The notes below the pieces were generated by a model. It did not search any database, was not told the origin of the DNA, and saw only the letters and a program-made list of their open reading frames with translations. A stretch of 64,000 bases of DNA from an uncultured Oscillospiraceae bacterium. Its GTDB lineage: Bacteria > Bacillota > Clostridia > Oscillospirales > Ruminococcaceae. This document shows, in pieces, positions 1 to 9,086 of this stretch; position 1 is the stretch's first letter, and each line of letters begins with the position of its first letter. Position numbers and translations under genes: made by a program. The DNA lies in contig CAJTNJ010000008.1 in the NCBI GenBank assembly GCA_910577565.1, positions 3,939 to 67,938 of the forward strand, in the 5' to 3' direction.

Positions 1-534
1 AAATGGGTGAGTAAAATAATTGAATGCACAGCAACAGGAAAAGCAATAGCAAAAACTAAAATTAACACTGCGTGTGCAGGAGGTTTTGTTGGTGAGAATG
101 AGCAAGGAAAAATAACTAGCTGCACAGCAACAGGAGGAGCATATGCAAAGTCTAGCTTAGGTGATGCAAAATCAGGAGGTTTTGTTGGGATCAACGCTTT
201 TGTGGGGTTCGAGAAATCAGTTATAATGAATTCAAAAGCAAGCGGTTTTGTATACCTAAGTTCAGGGGCTTTTCACACAGACAATGGCTGTGGAGGTTTT
301 GTTGGTAAGAACGATCAAGATGGTATAATAGATGGATGCTATGCTGACTGTACAGTAGAAACAACAAACAAGAAAAAAGGTGGTGGATTTGTAGGGGAGG
401 CAAAGAACAAATCAACGATAAAGAACTCTACATGCAAATCAACAGTTGTATTAAAAAATGGAAAAACAAAAAAAGCAGATTTTTGTTATGATAAAAGCAA
501 GAAAGCAGTAATTGAGAATTGCAAAGCAGAATAG
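1..534 (+). CDS. GLUG-repeat surface protein, C-terminal part (5' end outside window)
   Basis: The frame is open from base 1, so this is the 3' part of a longer gene; GTG at 7 is only an internal codon. The 177 visible codons hold repeats of the pattern GGFVGxNxxGxIxxCxATG, the GLUG motif known from secreted beta-helical surface proteins. The last repeat and the ending (IENCKAE) resemble the ends of two other genes in the window at 23015 and 42317, whose complete copy has a signal peptide. Function is unknown; adhesion or surface display is an inference. A hairpin terminator follows. Confidence 0.8.
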   Translation, partial: KWVSKIIECTATGKAIAKTKINTACAGGFVGENEQGKITSCTATGGAYAKSSLGDAKSGGFVGINAFVGFEKSVIMNSKASGFVYLSSGAFHTDNGCGGFVGKNDQDGIIDGCYADCTVETTNKKKGGGFVGEAKNKSTIKNSTCKSTVVLKNGKTKKADFCYDKSKKAVIENCKAE

Positions 535-558
535 TTGTTTAAATCTAATATAATGTTT

Positions 559-600
559 AATGAAGGTGTTGCTAGCTTAGTAACATCTTCATTATATTTT
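559..600 (+). terminator. Intrinsic terminator after first GLUG gene
   Basis: The inverted repeat AATGAAGGTGTTGCTA / TAGTAACATCTTCATT (about 15 pairs with G-U) is followed by TATATTTTT. The same stem, with small changes, follows the other two GLUG genes of the window. Confidence 0.8.
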
Positions 601-888
601 TATAGTTATTGTAATTAAGACATGTAAAAAAAGGAAATAATGCCATAAAGGTTGTACTTTTTTAGGAACAAAGCGAATTTGGATATTTTCCCAAATATCA
701 TTTAGCAATGTAGTGTGCCTTTTTAAATGCATTTTTGTTCATGTTTATAACAAATTGTGGCATTTTATTATAATTACATATTGTATAAAACATTAGGTGT
801 TATTAATTAAAAAGCAAATGATATTGAATATATAAACCCTGTACAGCAGAAAATAAAAATAAATTTGCAATAAAAGGCGGCGCTTGAA
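601..888. other. Intergenic region, no gene seen
   Basis: AT-rich spacer. It contains a perfect 7-bp inverted repeat GATATTT-TCCC-AAATATC at 682-699, of unknown meaning. No coding frame or clear promoter was seen. Confidence 0.5.
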
Positions 889-1956
889 ATGAAAAGAATT
901 GTTTTGTTAATTATTTGTATCATGCTTACTGGATGTACATTGCATAAGGAGGTAATTAAATCAGGCAATTCATATAAAGATCAAAAAATTAGTTTAAAAA
1001 TAGCATTGATTGATAATGTATCTACTAATGTAGAACAAGCAGCTGCTGAATATGAAAAAGCCAATCCTAATGTGAGTTTTGAGTTTTTAAGATATAAAAA
1101 TGATGAAAGTTATAGAACAAATTTGATTAACGACGTTAGAGACGGCAACGTGAGTGCTTTTTCTGTTCGAGGCGAAAAAGATGTAATTTTTTTTAGAAAA
1201 CATCTTTACGAGTTTGATATAAAAGATCTAGGAGATGGTTTGGTACTTATTGATGATATTCCGGCTTTTAGGATTAATCAATATAGTAGTTGTTTGTGGT
1301 ATAATAAGGATATGTTAGCTGCAATGCAAATAGACTCAAATGAGTTAACTACAATTTCCGGGCTTGAAAATGCAATTGCAAAAATGAATGAGCTTGCATC
1401 GAAGTTTGGCGTAGAAAATGTAGTTAGTCAAGGGTACGATTTATCTTCTTTAATATGTACAGTTAATTTTGAAAACGGAAAGATAGACCAGAGTCTTGAA
1501 AAATTACTGAGTTTGATAGGACAAAGTGAGTTTGAAAACCCCAACCAATTGATATATAATAGAAAAAGTGTGCTGTATTTTGGCAGTGAACGGTTGCTAA
1601 ATCCGCAGCTTGAGTCAAACTATAGCAATATAATTGACCATGTTTTTATACCATATGCTGGTTATGGCTATAATATAAGCGAAAGTGACTATGTTTGTAT
1701 TTCTGCAAATGCTACTGAAAGTCAAAAAGCTGTGTTAAAGGATTTTTTAAATATGCTATCTGATGTTGCTTCTATAAAATCTAGTAAAATTAAATATGCA
1801 ACAAATAGCAAGATAGGGTTAACTCCACCCGGCTTTGAGAAATATCTTAATGAACATATTGAAAAACTTAGGAAGAAAAAAATTTCTTGGGAAGAATTTC
1901 AAAATGACCTTATTAACGCTTGGAATAGATATTCCTCTTTCGATTCTGGGTTATGA
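889..1956 (+). CDS. Extracellular solute-binding lipoprotein (family 1-like)
   Basis: This 355-residue protein begins with a short hydrophobic leader and a lipobox (LTGC, Cys16), so it should be a lipid-anchored protein on the outer face of the membrane. The body has the length and general pattern of ABC-importer substrate-binding proteins of the sugar-binding (family 1) type, for instance the early SxxVEQAAAEYEKANPNVSF segment. No permease or ATPase gene is next to it, so substrate and transporter partners cannot be read from context. The ATG at 889 follows AAAGGCGG at 873-880. The family assignment is moderate; the lipoprotein call is firm. Confidence 0.7.
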   Translation: MKRIVLLIICIMLTGCTLHKEVIKSGNSYKDQKISLKIALIDNVSTNVEQAAAEYEKANPNVSFEFLRYKNDESYRTNLINDVRDGNVSAFSVRGEKDVIFFRKHLYEFDIKDLGDGLVLIDDIPAFRINQYSSCLWYNKDMLAAMQIDSNELTTISGLENAIAKMNELASKFGVENVVSQGYDLSSLICTVNFENGKIDQSLEKLLSLIGQSEFENPNQLIYNRKSVLYFGSERLLNPQLESNYSNIIDHVFIPYAGYGYNISESDYVCISANATESQKAVLKDFLNMLSDVASIKSSKIKYATNSKIGLTPPGFEKYLNEHIEKLRKKKISWEEFQNDLINAWNRYSSFDSGL

Positions 1957-2116
1957 ACAAGTTGATATAATATAAAAATTTAATTTTAATTATATTTAAA
2001 ATTTGTGTTTTGTTGTATAATGTAAGAAAGCTTATATATTTATTAGAGTATATGTTCATACTTTAGGCTGATTGGAATTTAAGTTTTAAATCAACGTAGT
2101 TTGAAAGGAGTATTGT

Positions 2117-3070
2117 TTGTTTGGATATGTTAAACCATTTGTGTCGCAATTAAAAGTATGCGAACATGAGATTTATAAAGGAATTTATTGTGGTCTTTGT
2201 AAGCAGTTTGGTCGTTCATATAATCAATTATCGCGCCTAACGCTTAGTTATGATATGACTTTTTTTGCACTTTTGTATATAGGTTTGTCGGACGAAAAGC
2301 TTAATTTTGAAAACAAACGCTGCTTTATGCATCCTTTTAAAAAAAAGCCTTGCATTTTGCAGTGTAAAGCCTTAAAATTATCTGCAGATATTGGCATTTT
2401 GTTTGCGTTTTATAAGTTAAAAGATAACGTGGCTGATGAGAATTTTGTCAAGAAGTTTTTATCGCGATTTTGCAAACTTGGTCTTTTGTTCAGTTTTAAA
2501 AAAGCGAAGCATAGACAAAGTGAAGTGTCTAAAATTATAAAAGATTTTGTTAAGGATCAATCAAAAATGGAGAAAAAAGAGCATGTTTCAATCGATGAAG
2601 CATGCCATCCTACAGCAAAAGCTCTTGGTTTAATAGCAGCTACGCTTTCAAATGACCATAAAAACAAAGATACACTATACCGCGTTGGCTATATGCTTGG
2701 AAGGTATATTTATATAATAGATGCTGTGGATGATTTGCAAAAAGATCTAAAAAACAATTCTTTTAATCCATTTTTGCAATCATTTAGTTTGGAAAATAAA
2801 ATAGATCTTGAGCTGGATAGTAACAGTATTAATTCTTTTGATGATATGCAATATTTTAATAAAATGTCAAGCAATATGCAAAAAAGTGAGATATTAAAAA
2901 AAGCAAAAGATACACTTAATTTTACCATTGCACAGTTAGCAGAGGCTTTTGAACTGTTGCCCATAAAAAGATATAAACCTATAATAAACAATATAATATA
3001 TCTCGGTATGAAATCATCTTCTGAAAAGGTTTTTGAGAGAATAGATAAAATTTCTTTGAAAATAAAATAG
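2117..3070 (+). CDS. DUF5685 family protein
   Basis: This 317-residue protein starts with TTG at 2117, preceded by GAAAGGAG. The N-terminus FGYVKPFVSQLKVCEHEIYK followed by GIYCGLCKQFG and SRLTLSYDMTF is the hallmark of DUF5685, a family of unknown function common in Clostridia. Several cysteines (YCGLC, CFMHPFKKKPC) could bind metal. The C-terminal half is helical and rich in charged residues. In many clostridia this gene neighbours a small DnaJ-like gene, as it does here. The molecular role is not known. Confidence 0.8.
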   Translation: MFGYVKPFVSQLKVCEHEIYKGIYCGLCKQFGRSYNQLSRLTLSYDMTFFALLYIGLSDEKLNFENKRCFMHPFKKKPCILQCKALKLSADIGILFAFYKLKDNVADENFVKKFLSRFCKLGLLFSFKKAKHRQSEVSKIIKDFVKDQSKMEKKEHVSIDEACHPTAKALGLIAATLSNDHKNKDTLYRVGYMLGRYIYIIDAVDDLQKDLKNNSFNPFLQSFSLENKIDLELDSNSINSFDDMQYFNKMSSNMQKSEILKKAKDTLNFTIAQLAEAFELLPIKRYKPIINNIIYLGMKSSSEKVFERIDKISLKIK

Positions 3071-3107
3071 TTTGATAAAAACAATTAACAGGTTGTCTAA
3101 ATAAATG

Positions 3108-3136
3108 TCGACAACAAAACAACTACATGATATAAT
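3108..3136 (+). promoter_or_regulatory. Sigma-A-type promoter of the J-domain operon
   Basis: TCGACA (3108-3113), a 17-bp spacer and TATAAT (3131-3136) lie 55 bases before the J-domain start. Confidence 0.7.
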
Positions 3137-3190
3137 TTAATAAATATAAATGTTCACCCAAGAAGCATTAAAAAATATGGAGGATATAAA

Positions 3191-3838
3191 ATGAATAGTC
3201 CATATGAGGTTTTAGGCATAGATGAAAACGCAACCGATTCACAAGTTAGAGAATCTTATATTGCTATGCAAAAAAAATATGATCCCGATAGTTATGATAA
3301 AGAAGATCTAAAAGATTTTGCCAGAAAAAAGACAGAGGAAATCACCAATGCTTTTGATCAAATAATGAACGAGCGCAGAGTGAAAAGGATGGAAAGAGGA
3401 GAGTCTGTAACAGACAGTGCAGAATCTGATGAAAGATTTAATGCATCGGTGGGATTTTCAAAGGTTCGCGCGCTCATAGATGAAAATGACTTAGAACAAG
3501 CAGAAATGATTTTAAATTCAATAGATGGGTCGGGTAGATCAGCTGAGTGGTATTATCTAAAAGGCACGATATTCTTTAAAAAGGGATGGCTTGATGATTC
3601 AACAAACTTTTTTGCTGCTGCATTAAGAATGGATCCAGAAAACCCAGTATATAAGGACGCATTTGATCGAGCAACATGGCAAAAAAGTGGAAATTTTGGT
3701 CCGACAGGGAATGATTGGCGTCGAAAACAAACAATACCTCAGGGAACCACGTGTAGTGGTTGTGACATATGTGGAGGGCTATTGTGTGCAGATTGTTGTT
3801 GTGAATGCATGGGTGGAGATTTGATACGTTGTTGCTAA
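3191..3838 (+). CDS. DnaJ-like J-domain protein with TPR-like region and Cys-rich tail
   Basis: Residues 3-60 form a J domain (PYEVLGIDENATDSQVRESY), but the canonical HPD motif reads DPD at 31-33, so the histidine needed to stimulate DnaK is absent. Residues 90-160 look like a TPR-type helical repeat (AEWYYLKGTIFFKKGWLDDS). The last 30 residues are very Cys-rich (CSGCDICGG, CADCCCECMGGDLIRCC) and could bind metal. The family is conserved beside DUF5685 in Clostridia. It heads an operon with a membrane protein and a lipoprotein. Function unknown; it may be a scaffold more than a co-chaperone. Confidence 0.8.
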   Translation: MNSPYEVLGIDENATDSQVRESYIAMQKKYDPDSYDKEDLKDFARKKTEEITNAFDQIMNERRVKRMERGESVTDSAESDERFNASVGFSKVRALIDENDLEQAEMILNSIDGSGRSAEWYYLKGTIFFKKGWLDDSTNFFAAALRMDPENPVYKDAFDRATWQKSGNFGPTGNDWRRKQTIPQGTTCSGCDICGGLLCADCCCECMGGDLIRCC

Positions 3839-3856
3839 GCGTTTAGGAGGAATGAC

Positions 3857-4387
3857 GTGAAGGGAACCAAACAGTTGGCTTTTTGTGGTATTATTTCTGC
3901 AATAAGTGTTGCGCTTATGTTTATAAGTGGAATTTTTTCTTTTTTGAGTTATGCAATTCCTGGCATTTGTGGGGCGTTGCTCATAATGGTGATAATTAAT
4001 ATTAGCAAGTCAAAATCTTTTCTTATATACATTGTTGTTTGTACATTATCTTTGTTGATTGTTGCCAATAAAACATCAGTTCTTGCTTATATCTTATTGC
4101 TTGGTTATTATCCAATTCTAAAGTTTTTTATAGAAAATATCGAAAACAAATTTTTTGAATTTACATTAAAATTACTGGTGTTTTTAGTATCTTTGGTGCT
4201 TTTTTTAGTAATAGCTTATTTTTTTGTAGGGTTAGATCTGCTATTTTCTTTAGGGCCAATTATTTTGTCAATAATTTTGTTTTCGCTTATATTAATGTTT
4301 TTTTTATATGACTTTTGTCTTTCGCTTTTTATAGAGTATTATAAAAATGTTTTAAAACCAAAGTTTTTCAAAAATTTTTTTAAGTAG
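3857..4387 (+). CDS. Multi-pass integral membrane protein
   Basis: This 176-residue protein starts with GTG at 3857, six bases after AGGAGG (3845-3850). It consists almost wholly of hydrophobic segments, about five, beginning KQLAFCGIISAISVALMFIS, a start reminiscent of ECF-transporter S-components and YybS/DUF2232-type proteins. It follows the J-domain gene by 18 bases and precedes a lipoprotein by about 30, so the three are probably co-transcribed. No catalytic motif is seen. The function is not assigned. Confidence 0.7.
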   Translation: MKGTKQLAFCGIISAISVALMFISGIFSFLSYAIPGICGALLIMVIINISKSKSFLIYIVVCTLSLLIVANKTSVLAYILLLGYYPILKFFIENIENKFFEFTLKLLVFLVSLVLFLVIAYFFVGLDLLFSLGPIILSIILFSLILMFFLYDFCLSLFIEYYKNVLKPKFFKNFFK

Positions 4388-4427
4388 ATTGCTTAATTAA
4401 GGTAATTTAAGGGGAATATTGTTTGTT

Positions 4428-5114
4428 ATGAAAAAAACAATTTTTTTTAGTAAAACTATTATAACTTTTGTGTGCATTTTGATGATGTCTGCATGTGGAC
4501 TTTTTTTTAATCCATCTACATATGTTAAAGCTGCTTTGGATGCTTTATATAAAGGAGAGCTTGAGCAATATTCGAATGTTACGTCTACTCCCATCTCTCA
4601 GGCTCAGTCTCAATATGAAGCCGGTTATAAATCACAAGCAGATGTTTTGGCGACAGTTTATGGTTTTACAGATAAAAATGGAATTATTAACATGAGTGAT
4701 CAAATAAGAGCTCAGGTTGAGGATTTGTGTAAAGAATTATATGGACAGATAGAATATAAAATAAATGAAAAATATGAAAAAACAAAATCTGAATATAAAG
4801 TTGAAGTTAAGGTTACTCCAATAACGACACTTAAAGACAACATGATGGCTATAAATGAGTTTGTTGAAAATTATAACGCAAACATAATAGCAGGCAAATA
4901 TAATGATGAAATTGTATATTCTCAAGATATGATAGATTTAGAATATGAACAAGGGATTTTGGATATTTTAAAAAATGTCATAAATAACCCGACATATGGC
5001 CAACCGCAGACAATTTTCGTTAGAGTAATGTGTGATGTGGATAGAAATTCTTATTATATAAATACCGATGATCTTATTGCAATGAATAAGGCTATTATTA
5101 AATATCCATCATAG
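4428..5114 (+). CDS. Lipoprotein of unknown function
   Basis: The leader KKTIFFSKTIITFVCILMMSAC ends in a lipobox (MSAC). ATG at 4428 is preferred to the in-frame TTG at 4419 because the latter lies only about four bases after GGGG (4411-4414). The mature part of about 205 residues begins with a helical segment (PSTYVKAALDALYKGELEQY) and resembles clostridial lipoproteins of the DUF5105 type. It is the third gene of the J-domain operon. No catalytic signature is visible. Confidence 0.65.
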   Translation: MKKTIFFSKTIITFVCILMMSACGLFFNPSTYVKAALDALYKGELEQYSNVTSTPISQAQSQYEAGYKSQADVLATVYGFTDKNGIINMSDQIRAQVEDLCKELYGQIEYKINEKYEKTKSEYKVEVKVTPITTLKDNMMAINEFVENYNANIIAGKYNDEIVYSQDMIDLEYEQGILDILKNVINNPTYGQPQTIFVRVMCDVDRNSYYINTDDLIAMNKAIIKYPS

Positions 5115-5565
5115 GGTTTGTTGTGTATTTTTATTAAAATGTAAAAAATAGATGTTTTATTCAAAAAACAAAAAAGTATTTAGGGTATTTAAGGTTTTTG
5201 CTAAAAAACATAATTGATTAGGTTTTGATTGCTTAAAGTTATATATTATTAAAATAACAATATTTTTATATTTTAATTAAAAATAAAAAAACGAACTTAT
5301 ATTATAGAAAGTGTTAACTTTGATTTTGAAAATTATATACCTTCCTTTAAAAACGATTTTGAATGTTTTATTAGCTAATATTTTAAAAGCAAGTTATTAG
5401 AATTTTTGTCCTTAGTTTTGGTGAATTTGCTCTTGTTAGATATCTTAATATTTCATTTAAATCTCCCTTTATTTTTTTGTACTACCGGTTTATAGTTGGA
5501 CTAGACTTTTAAGTTTAAATATATTATAATGTATTTATTGTGAAAAATTTTAAAGGAGAGCGATT
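5115..5565. other. Intergenic region with a possible promoter
   Basis: 450 bp of AT-rich sequence without a coding frame. TTGGAC (about 5497) and TATATT, 18 bp apart, could be the promoter of the following lipoprotein gene. Nothing else is recognised. Confidence 0.4.
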
Positions 5566-6699
5566 ATGTATTCAATAAAAAAAACGAATAATTTAAAAGC
5601 TATTTTTACCATGTTTTTGTCATTTTGCATTATAATTTTTACATTTGGTGGGTGTTCAATGCAAATAGACTGGATATTCAAATCAGGTGATTATATACTT
5701 GGTTCGGGCGAATATTTATATATTATGATGGAAGAGATGTACAATGCTCAATCAAAAACGGAAATTACATATAATTCAGACACTATAGTTAAAAATGAAG
5801 AAGTTATGAATAAAACCATAGATGGAAAACTTGCTTCTAACTGGGTTAGAGATAATTCAATTAAACAAGCAAAGGCTCTGCTTGTTTCAAGAATTGAGTT
5901 TGATAATCTTAACTTATCTTTGTCTAATGAAGAACAATCGGAAATTAATTCAAATGTTGATAAATATTATACCTCGCTTGAAAAATATTATGATGCTTCA
6001 AACATTGGCATATCAAAAGATTCGTTTGTTAGATATATGGAAGATAACGTTAAAAAATCAAGAGTGTCTGATGAATATTTCGGCGAAGGAAAGCCAATGC
6101 AAATTAAAGATGATAAAAAAGATGAATATTCAAAGGCTCATGGTGCAAGATACAAAATTATAGAAATAAGTAAGGATGTTGACAGCAAGAAAGCCGATAC
6201 TGTTGAAGGTGAAGAAGAAATATCTTTAATATACAAAAATGAAGGAGTATCTACCGCTAAAGAACTTGCTGATAAATATCTTAACGATATAAAAAGCGGA
6301 AAGTCTTTGGATGACGTTAACGCCGCTTTTGAAAAGGCCTTAGAACAAGATGATGAAGACGATGAAGATGATACAGCGCTTGACGATCAATTCTGTTATG
6401 ATGATGACGATAAACTTGAAGAAAAAGATGCTGTTTTTGAAGCACAAATTAACGGAGAGGCTGTTTTAAAAGAAGGAGAGAAATCATATTTTATAATACA
6501 AAGATATGATATTGACGAAAAGACTTTGGAAAGTCAAAGAATGACATCTGAAACCAAGGCTAAAGAAGAAGAGGAAGAAAAACTTTTTGATGATATATTA
6601 AATAATCTTGGATACGAGCAAAACGACAAGGCAATTGAAAAATATGATCCAATGAAACAAGCGGGTTTAATAGACAGGAAACTTTCAGGAAAAGCATAG
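5566..6699 (+). CDS. SurA-like lipoprotein (foldase-type N-terminal domain) with acidic insertion
   Basis: A 377-residue protein with a signal peptide and lipobox (FGGC). Residues 40-180 have the helical pattern of SurA/PrsA N-terminal chaperone domains (VMNKTIDGKLASNWVRDNSI then KAHGARYKIIEISKDV). Where a parvulin (PpiC) domain would follow, the sequence instead carries a very acidic stretch (EQDDEDDEDD, YDDDDKLEEKD), and no complete PpiC domain can be recognised. A role in folding exported proteins outside the membrane is likely from family knowledge; loss of isomerase activity is inference. The start follows AAAGGAGAG, and a hairpin terminator follows the stop. Confidence 0.65.
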   Translation: MYSIKKTNNLKAIFTMFLSFCIIIFTFGGCSMQIDWIFKSGDYILGSGEYLYIMMEEMYNAQSKTEITYNSDTIVKNEEVMNKTIDGKLASNWVRDNSIKQAKALLVSRIEFDNLNLSLSNEEQSEINSNVDKYYTSLEKYYDASNIGISKDSFVRYMEDNVKKSRVSDEYFGEGKPMQIKDDKKDEYSKAHGARYKIIEISKDVDSKKADTVEGEEEISLIYKNEGVSTAKELADKYLNDIKSGKSLDDVNAAFEKALEQDDEDDEDDTALDDQFCYDDDDKLEEKDAVFEAQINGEAVLKEGEKSYFIIQRYDIDEKTLESQRMTSETKAKEEEEEKLFDDILNNLGYEQNDKAIEKYDPMKQAGLIDRKLSGKA

Positions 6700-6759
6700 C
6701 GATTTTCTAATTAGTGGTAATATAAAAAGTAATTTTTACTTTGATTTTATAATTTATAA

Positions 6760-6791
6760 GGTCACCTAGAAAAAAACTGGGTGACTTTTAT
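6760..6791 (+). terminator. Intrinsic terminator after SurA-like gene
   Basis: The stem GGTCACCTAG / CTGGGTGACT, with G-U pairs and an A-rich loop, ends in TTTTATT. Confidence 0.75.
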
Positions 6792-7197
6792 TGGTGTTAA
6801 AGATCTCAACTGTTCTAGAGGTAAAAGCTTTAGTAGAATTATGAAATTAAAGATTTTCTCTATATAAAATATGAGTGCAGCTCAGAAATACACACAAGAG
6901 AATATCAAAATGTATGCTATGGTGGCAAGAGTTTCTATTTTAAAGAACAAAAGTCATACTTTTACAGTAAGAAAGGGATCAATTCTGATGCTCGTAAATA
7001 TATAGCTGCTTTAAAGAGATGCTCTAAATGCTTTTTTTAGCTCATTAAATACTTTTAAAATTGTCATGATATTTTTGCATATTCTTATAACAAATTTGTC
7101 GATTTTAATATTTGCCTTCATCTTCTTAAAAATTCTGATTTTCTTATTGACTTTCTTCCCTATCTTTAATTTTGGCAATCTCAGTGTTTTATATTAG
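6792..7197. other. Intergenic region with a possible gene remnant
   Basis: No intact gene. On the plus strand, about 6834-7037 is open without a good start and could encode DFLYIKYECSSEIHTREYQN, continuing to ARKYIAALKRCSKC. The composition looks protein-like but no family is recognised, so this may be a decayed gene. The rest is AT-rich spacer. Confidence 0.25.
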
Positions 7198-7225
7198 TTG
7201 ACAATTTATGCGGATATGATATAAT
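7198..7225 (+). promoter_or_regulatory. Promoter of the rhamnose/glycan operon
   Basis: Consensus TTGACA (7198-7203), a 16-bp spacer and consensus TATAAT (7220-7225) lie 55 bases before the first glycosyltransferase start. No other strong promoter was seen until the terminator at 17505. Confidence 0.85.
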
Positions 7226-7280
7226 ACAAAAATAGGGATTTTGTGGGCTGTTTTCAATAGAACAGAAATTGGGAGTATAT

Positions 7281-8147
7281 ATGCAATTATCAGTAATTCT
7301 TATTAACCACAACACGCAAGCTATAACCAAACAAACTATAGAATCTGTACTAAATACTTTAAAGCAAGTAGAATATGAAATTGTGGTGATTGATAACTCA
7401 TCAGATGAAAGCGAAGTCATAGACTTTTCAAATGAAAAGGTGAGAATTTTTAAAGGCATTAAGAATAATGGATTTGGACATGCATGCAATATTGGCTCTA
7501 AGGAAGCCAAGGGTGAATATCTTCTGTTTTTAAATTCCGATACAATATTAAATGACTGCACGGTTGATGAAGTCTTTTATTATTTGAAAAACCACGATGA
7601 TATAGGAGTAATTGGCGTTAGGCAGCTTTTGCCAGATGGAACTCTTGATGCCGGTTGCAAAAGAGGCTTTCCAACACCAATGTCGTCGATTTATTATTTT
7701 TCAGGAATTAGCAAAAGATACCCCAATTCGAAAAGGTTTGGCGCCTATCAACAAACATTTATCGATGAACATGATATAGCGGATGTAGATTGCATATCTG
7801 GTGCATTTATGATGATGAGCAAAGAAGTTTTTTACTGCGTTGGAGGGTTTGATGAGAACTTTTTCATGTATAGCGAAGATGTTGATTTTTGTTATAGACT
7901 AAAGCAAAAGGGCTTTAGGGTCGTTTATTATGGAAAGGTGTCGTTTACTCATTTAAAAGGCAAAAGCGGAATTGACGATCCGTTTGTGCTGGAAAATTTT
8001 TACAAAAGCATGCAGATTTTTTATGATAAGCATTATAAAGATAAATATAATTTTGTGGTAAATTGGCTGGTGAGTTTGGGGATAAAAACTAAATATAGAT
8101 TTGCTAAGCGCGCACTTAAAAAAAGGTTGGTGCAAAATAGTGGTTGA
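7281..8147 (+). CDS. Family 2 glycosyltransferase (rhamnosyltransferase-like)
   Basis: ATG at 7281 is chosen because GGGAG lies at 7271-7275 and the family begins here (QLSVILINHNTQAITKQTI). The 288-residue protein has a GT-A fold: nucleotide-binding start, LLFLNSDTIL (the DxD-like SDT), and SGAFMMMSKEVF...GGFDENFFMYSEDVDFCYR, the acceptor/catalytic ED motif of WbbL/RfbF-type rhamnosyltransferases. It probably adds a sugar, plausibly rhamnose made by the rml genes downstream, to a lipid-linked glycan at the inner face of the membrane. It is the first gene of the operon and overlaps the next by 8 bases. Confidence 0.85.
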   Translation: MQLSVILINHNTQAITKQTIESVLNTLKQVEYEIVVIDNSSDESEVIDFSNEKVRIFKGIKNNGFGHACNIGSKEAKGEYLLFLNSDTILNDCTVDEVFYYLKNHDDIGVIGVRQLLPDGTLDAGCKRGFPTPMSSIYYFSGISKRYPNSKRFGAYQQTFIDEHDIADVDCISGAFMMMSKEVFYCVGGFDENFFMYSEDVDFCYRLKQKGFRVVYYGKVSFTHLKGKSGIDDPFVLENFYKSMQIFYDKHYKDKYNFVVNWLVSLGIKTKYRFAKRALKKRLVQNSG

Positions 8148-9063
8148 TATTTTACTGGCAGTTTACAATGGCGAGAAATATTTAAAAGAACAAATAGACT
8201 CTATTATTTCACAAACCTATAAAGATTGGCAGATAATAATTAGTGATGATTGCTCTATTGATGGCACAAAGTCTATCATTATGGAATATAAAAACAAATT
8301 TCCTGATAAAATTAAATATTATTCAAATGAGAAAAATTCTAAAAGCCCAATGGCGAACTTTTCAAAATTATTAGAGCTATCCGAGTCCCCATATGTTATG
8401 ATGTGCGATCATGACGATGTGTGGCTTGAAAATAAAATAGAGTTGACGCTGAGCGTTATGAAAAACCTTGAGGGCGAAAATTCAAATTTGCCTATTTTGG
8501 TTCATACAGATCTTAAGGTGGTAGATTGCAATTTAAATGTATTATCAGACTCAATGATGAAATCTCAAAAGCTTAACCCCAAAGCTCGGTCGCTTAAAGA
8601 GATTATTGTGCAAAACAATGTGACTGGTTGTACTTTGATGGCAAACCGAAAGCTTGTAGAAATGTCGCAAAATATACCAAAATGTGCTATAATGCATGAT
8701 TGGTGGATGGCGCTTGTTGCATCGGCATTTGGTGAAATTCGTTTTTTAGATATCCCAACTATTCTATATCGCCAGCATGAGTCTAATCAGGTTGGCTCGA
8801 AAAATGCTCGCAAGGTTTCGTTCATATTGAGTAAAATGTTTGATAAAAAAGAGATTAAAAGGTCTATTTTTGCAACATATGATCAGGCAAGAGCTTTTCT
8901 TGATAGGTTTTATAATGAGTTGTCAAATGATCAAAAAAAGCTTATTGAAGATTATCTGTCAGTTGGTAAGGGCAATAAGGTTAGCCGTTTGATAAAGCTT
9001 ATAAACTTTGGATTTTTAAAATATGGATTTGTCCGTAAACTAGGACAGATTATATATATATAA
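8140..9063 (+). CDS. Family 2 glycosyltransferase
   Basis: The likely start is GTG at 8140 (VVDILLAVYNGEKYLKEQID), inside the end of the previous gene, which suggests translational coupling. The 307-residue protein shows the GT2 N-terminal motif LLAVYNGEKYL, IIISDDCSIDGT, and the metal-binding MCDHDDVWL. The class is that of Gram-positive polysaccharide glycosyltransferases with an active-site DDxxxD near the middle (HDWWMALVA). Donor and acceptor are not determined by sequence; rhamnose is suggested by context. Confidence 0.85.
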   Translation: MVDILLAVYNGEKYLKEQIDSIISQTYKDWQIIISDDCSIDGTKSIIMEYKNKFPDKIKYYSNEKNSKSPMANFSKLLELSESPYVMMCDHDDVWLENKIELTLSVMKNLEGENSNLPILVHTDLKVVDCNLNVLSDSMMKSQKLNPKARSLKEIIVQNNVTGCTLMANRKLVEMSQNIPKCAIMHDWWMALVASAFGEIRFLDIPTILYRQHESNQVGSKNARKVSFILSKMFDKKEIKRSIFATYDQARAFLDRFYNELSNDQKKLIEDYLSVGKGNKVSRLIKLINFGFLKYGFVRKLGQIIYI

Positions 9064-9086
9064 ATTAAGGCTTGGAGGGATTTGAC

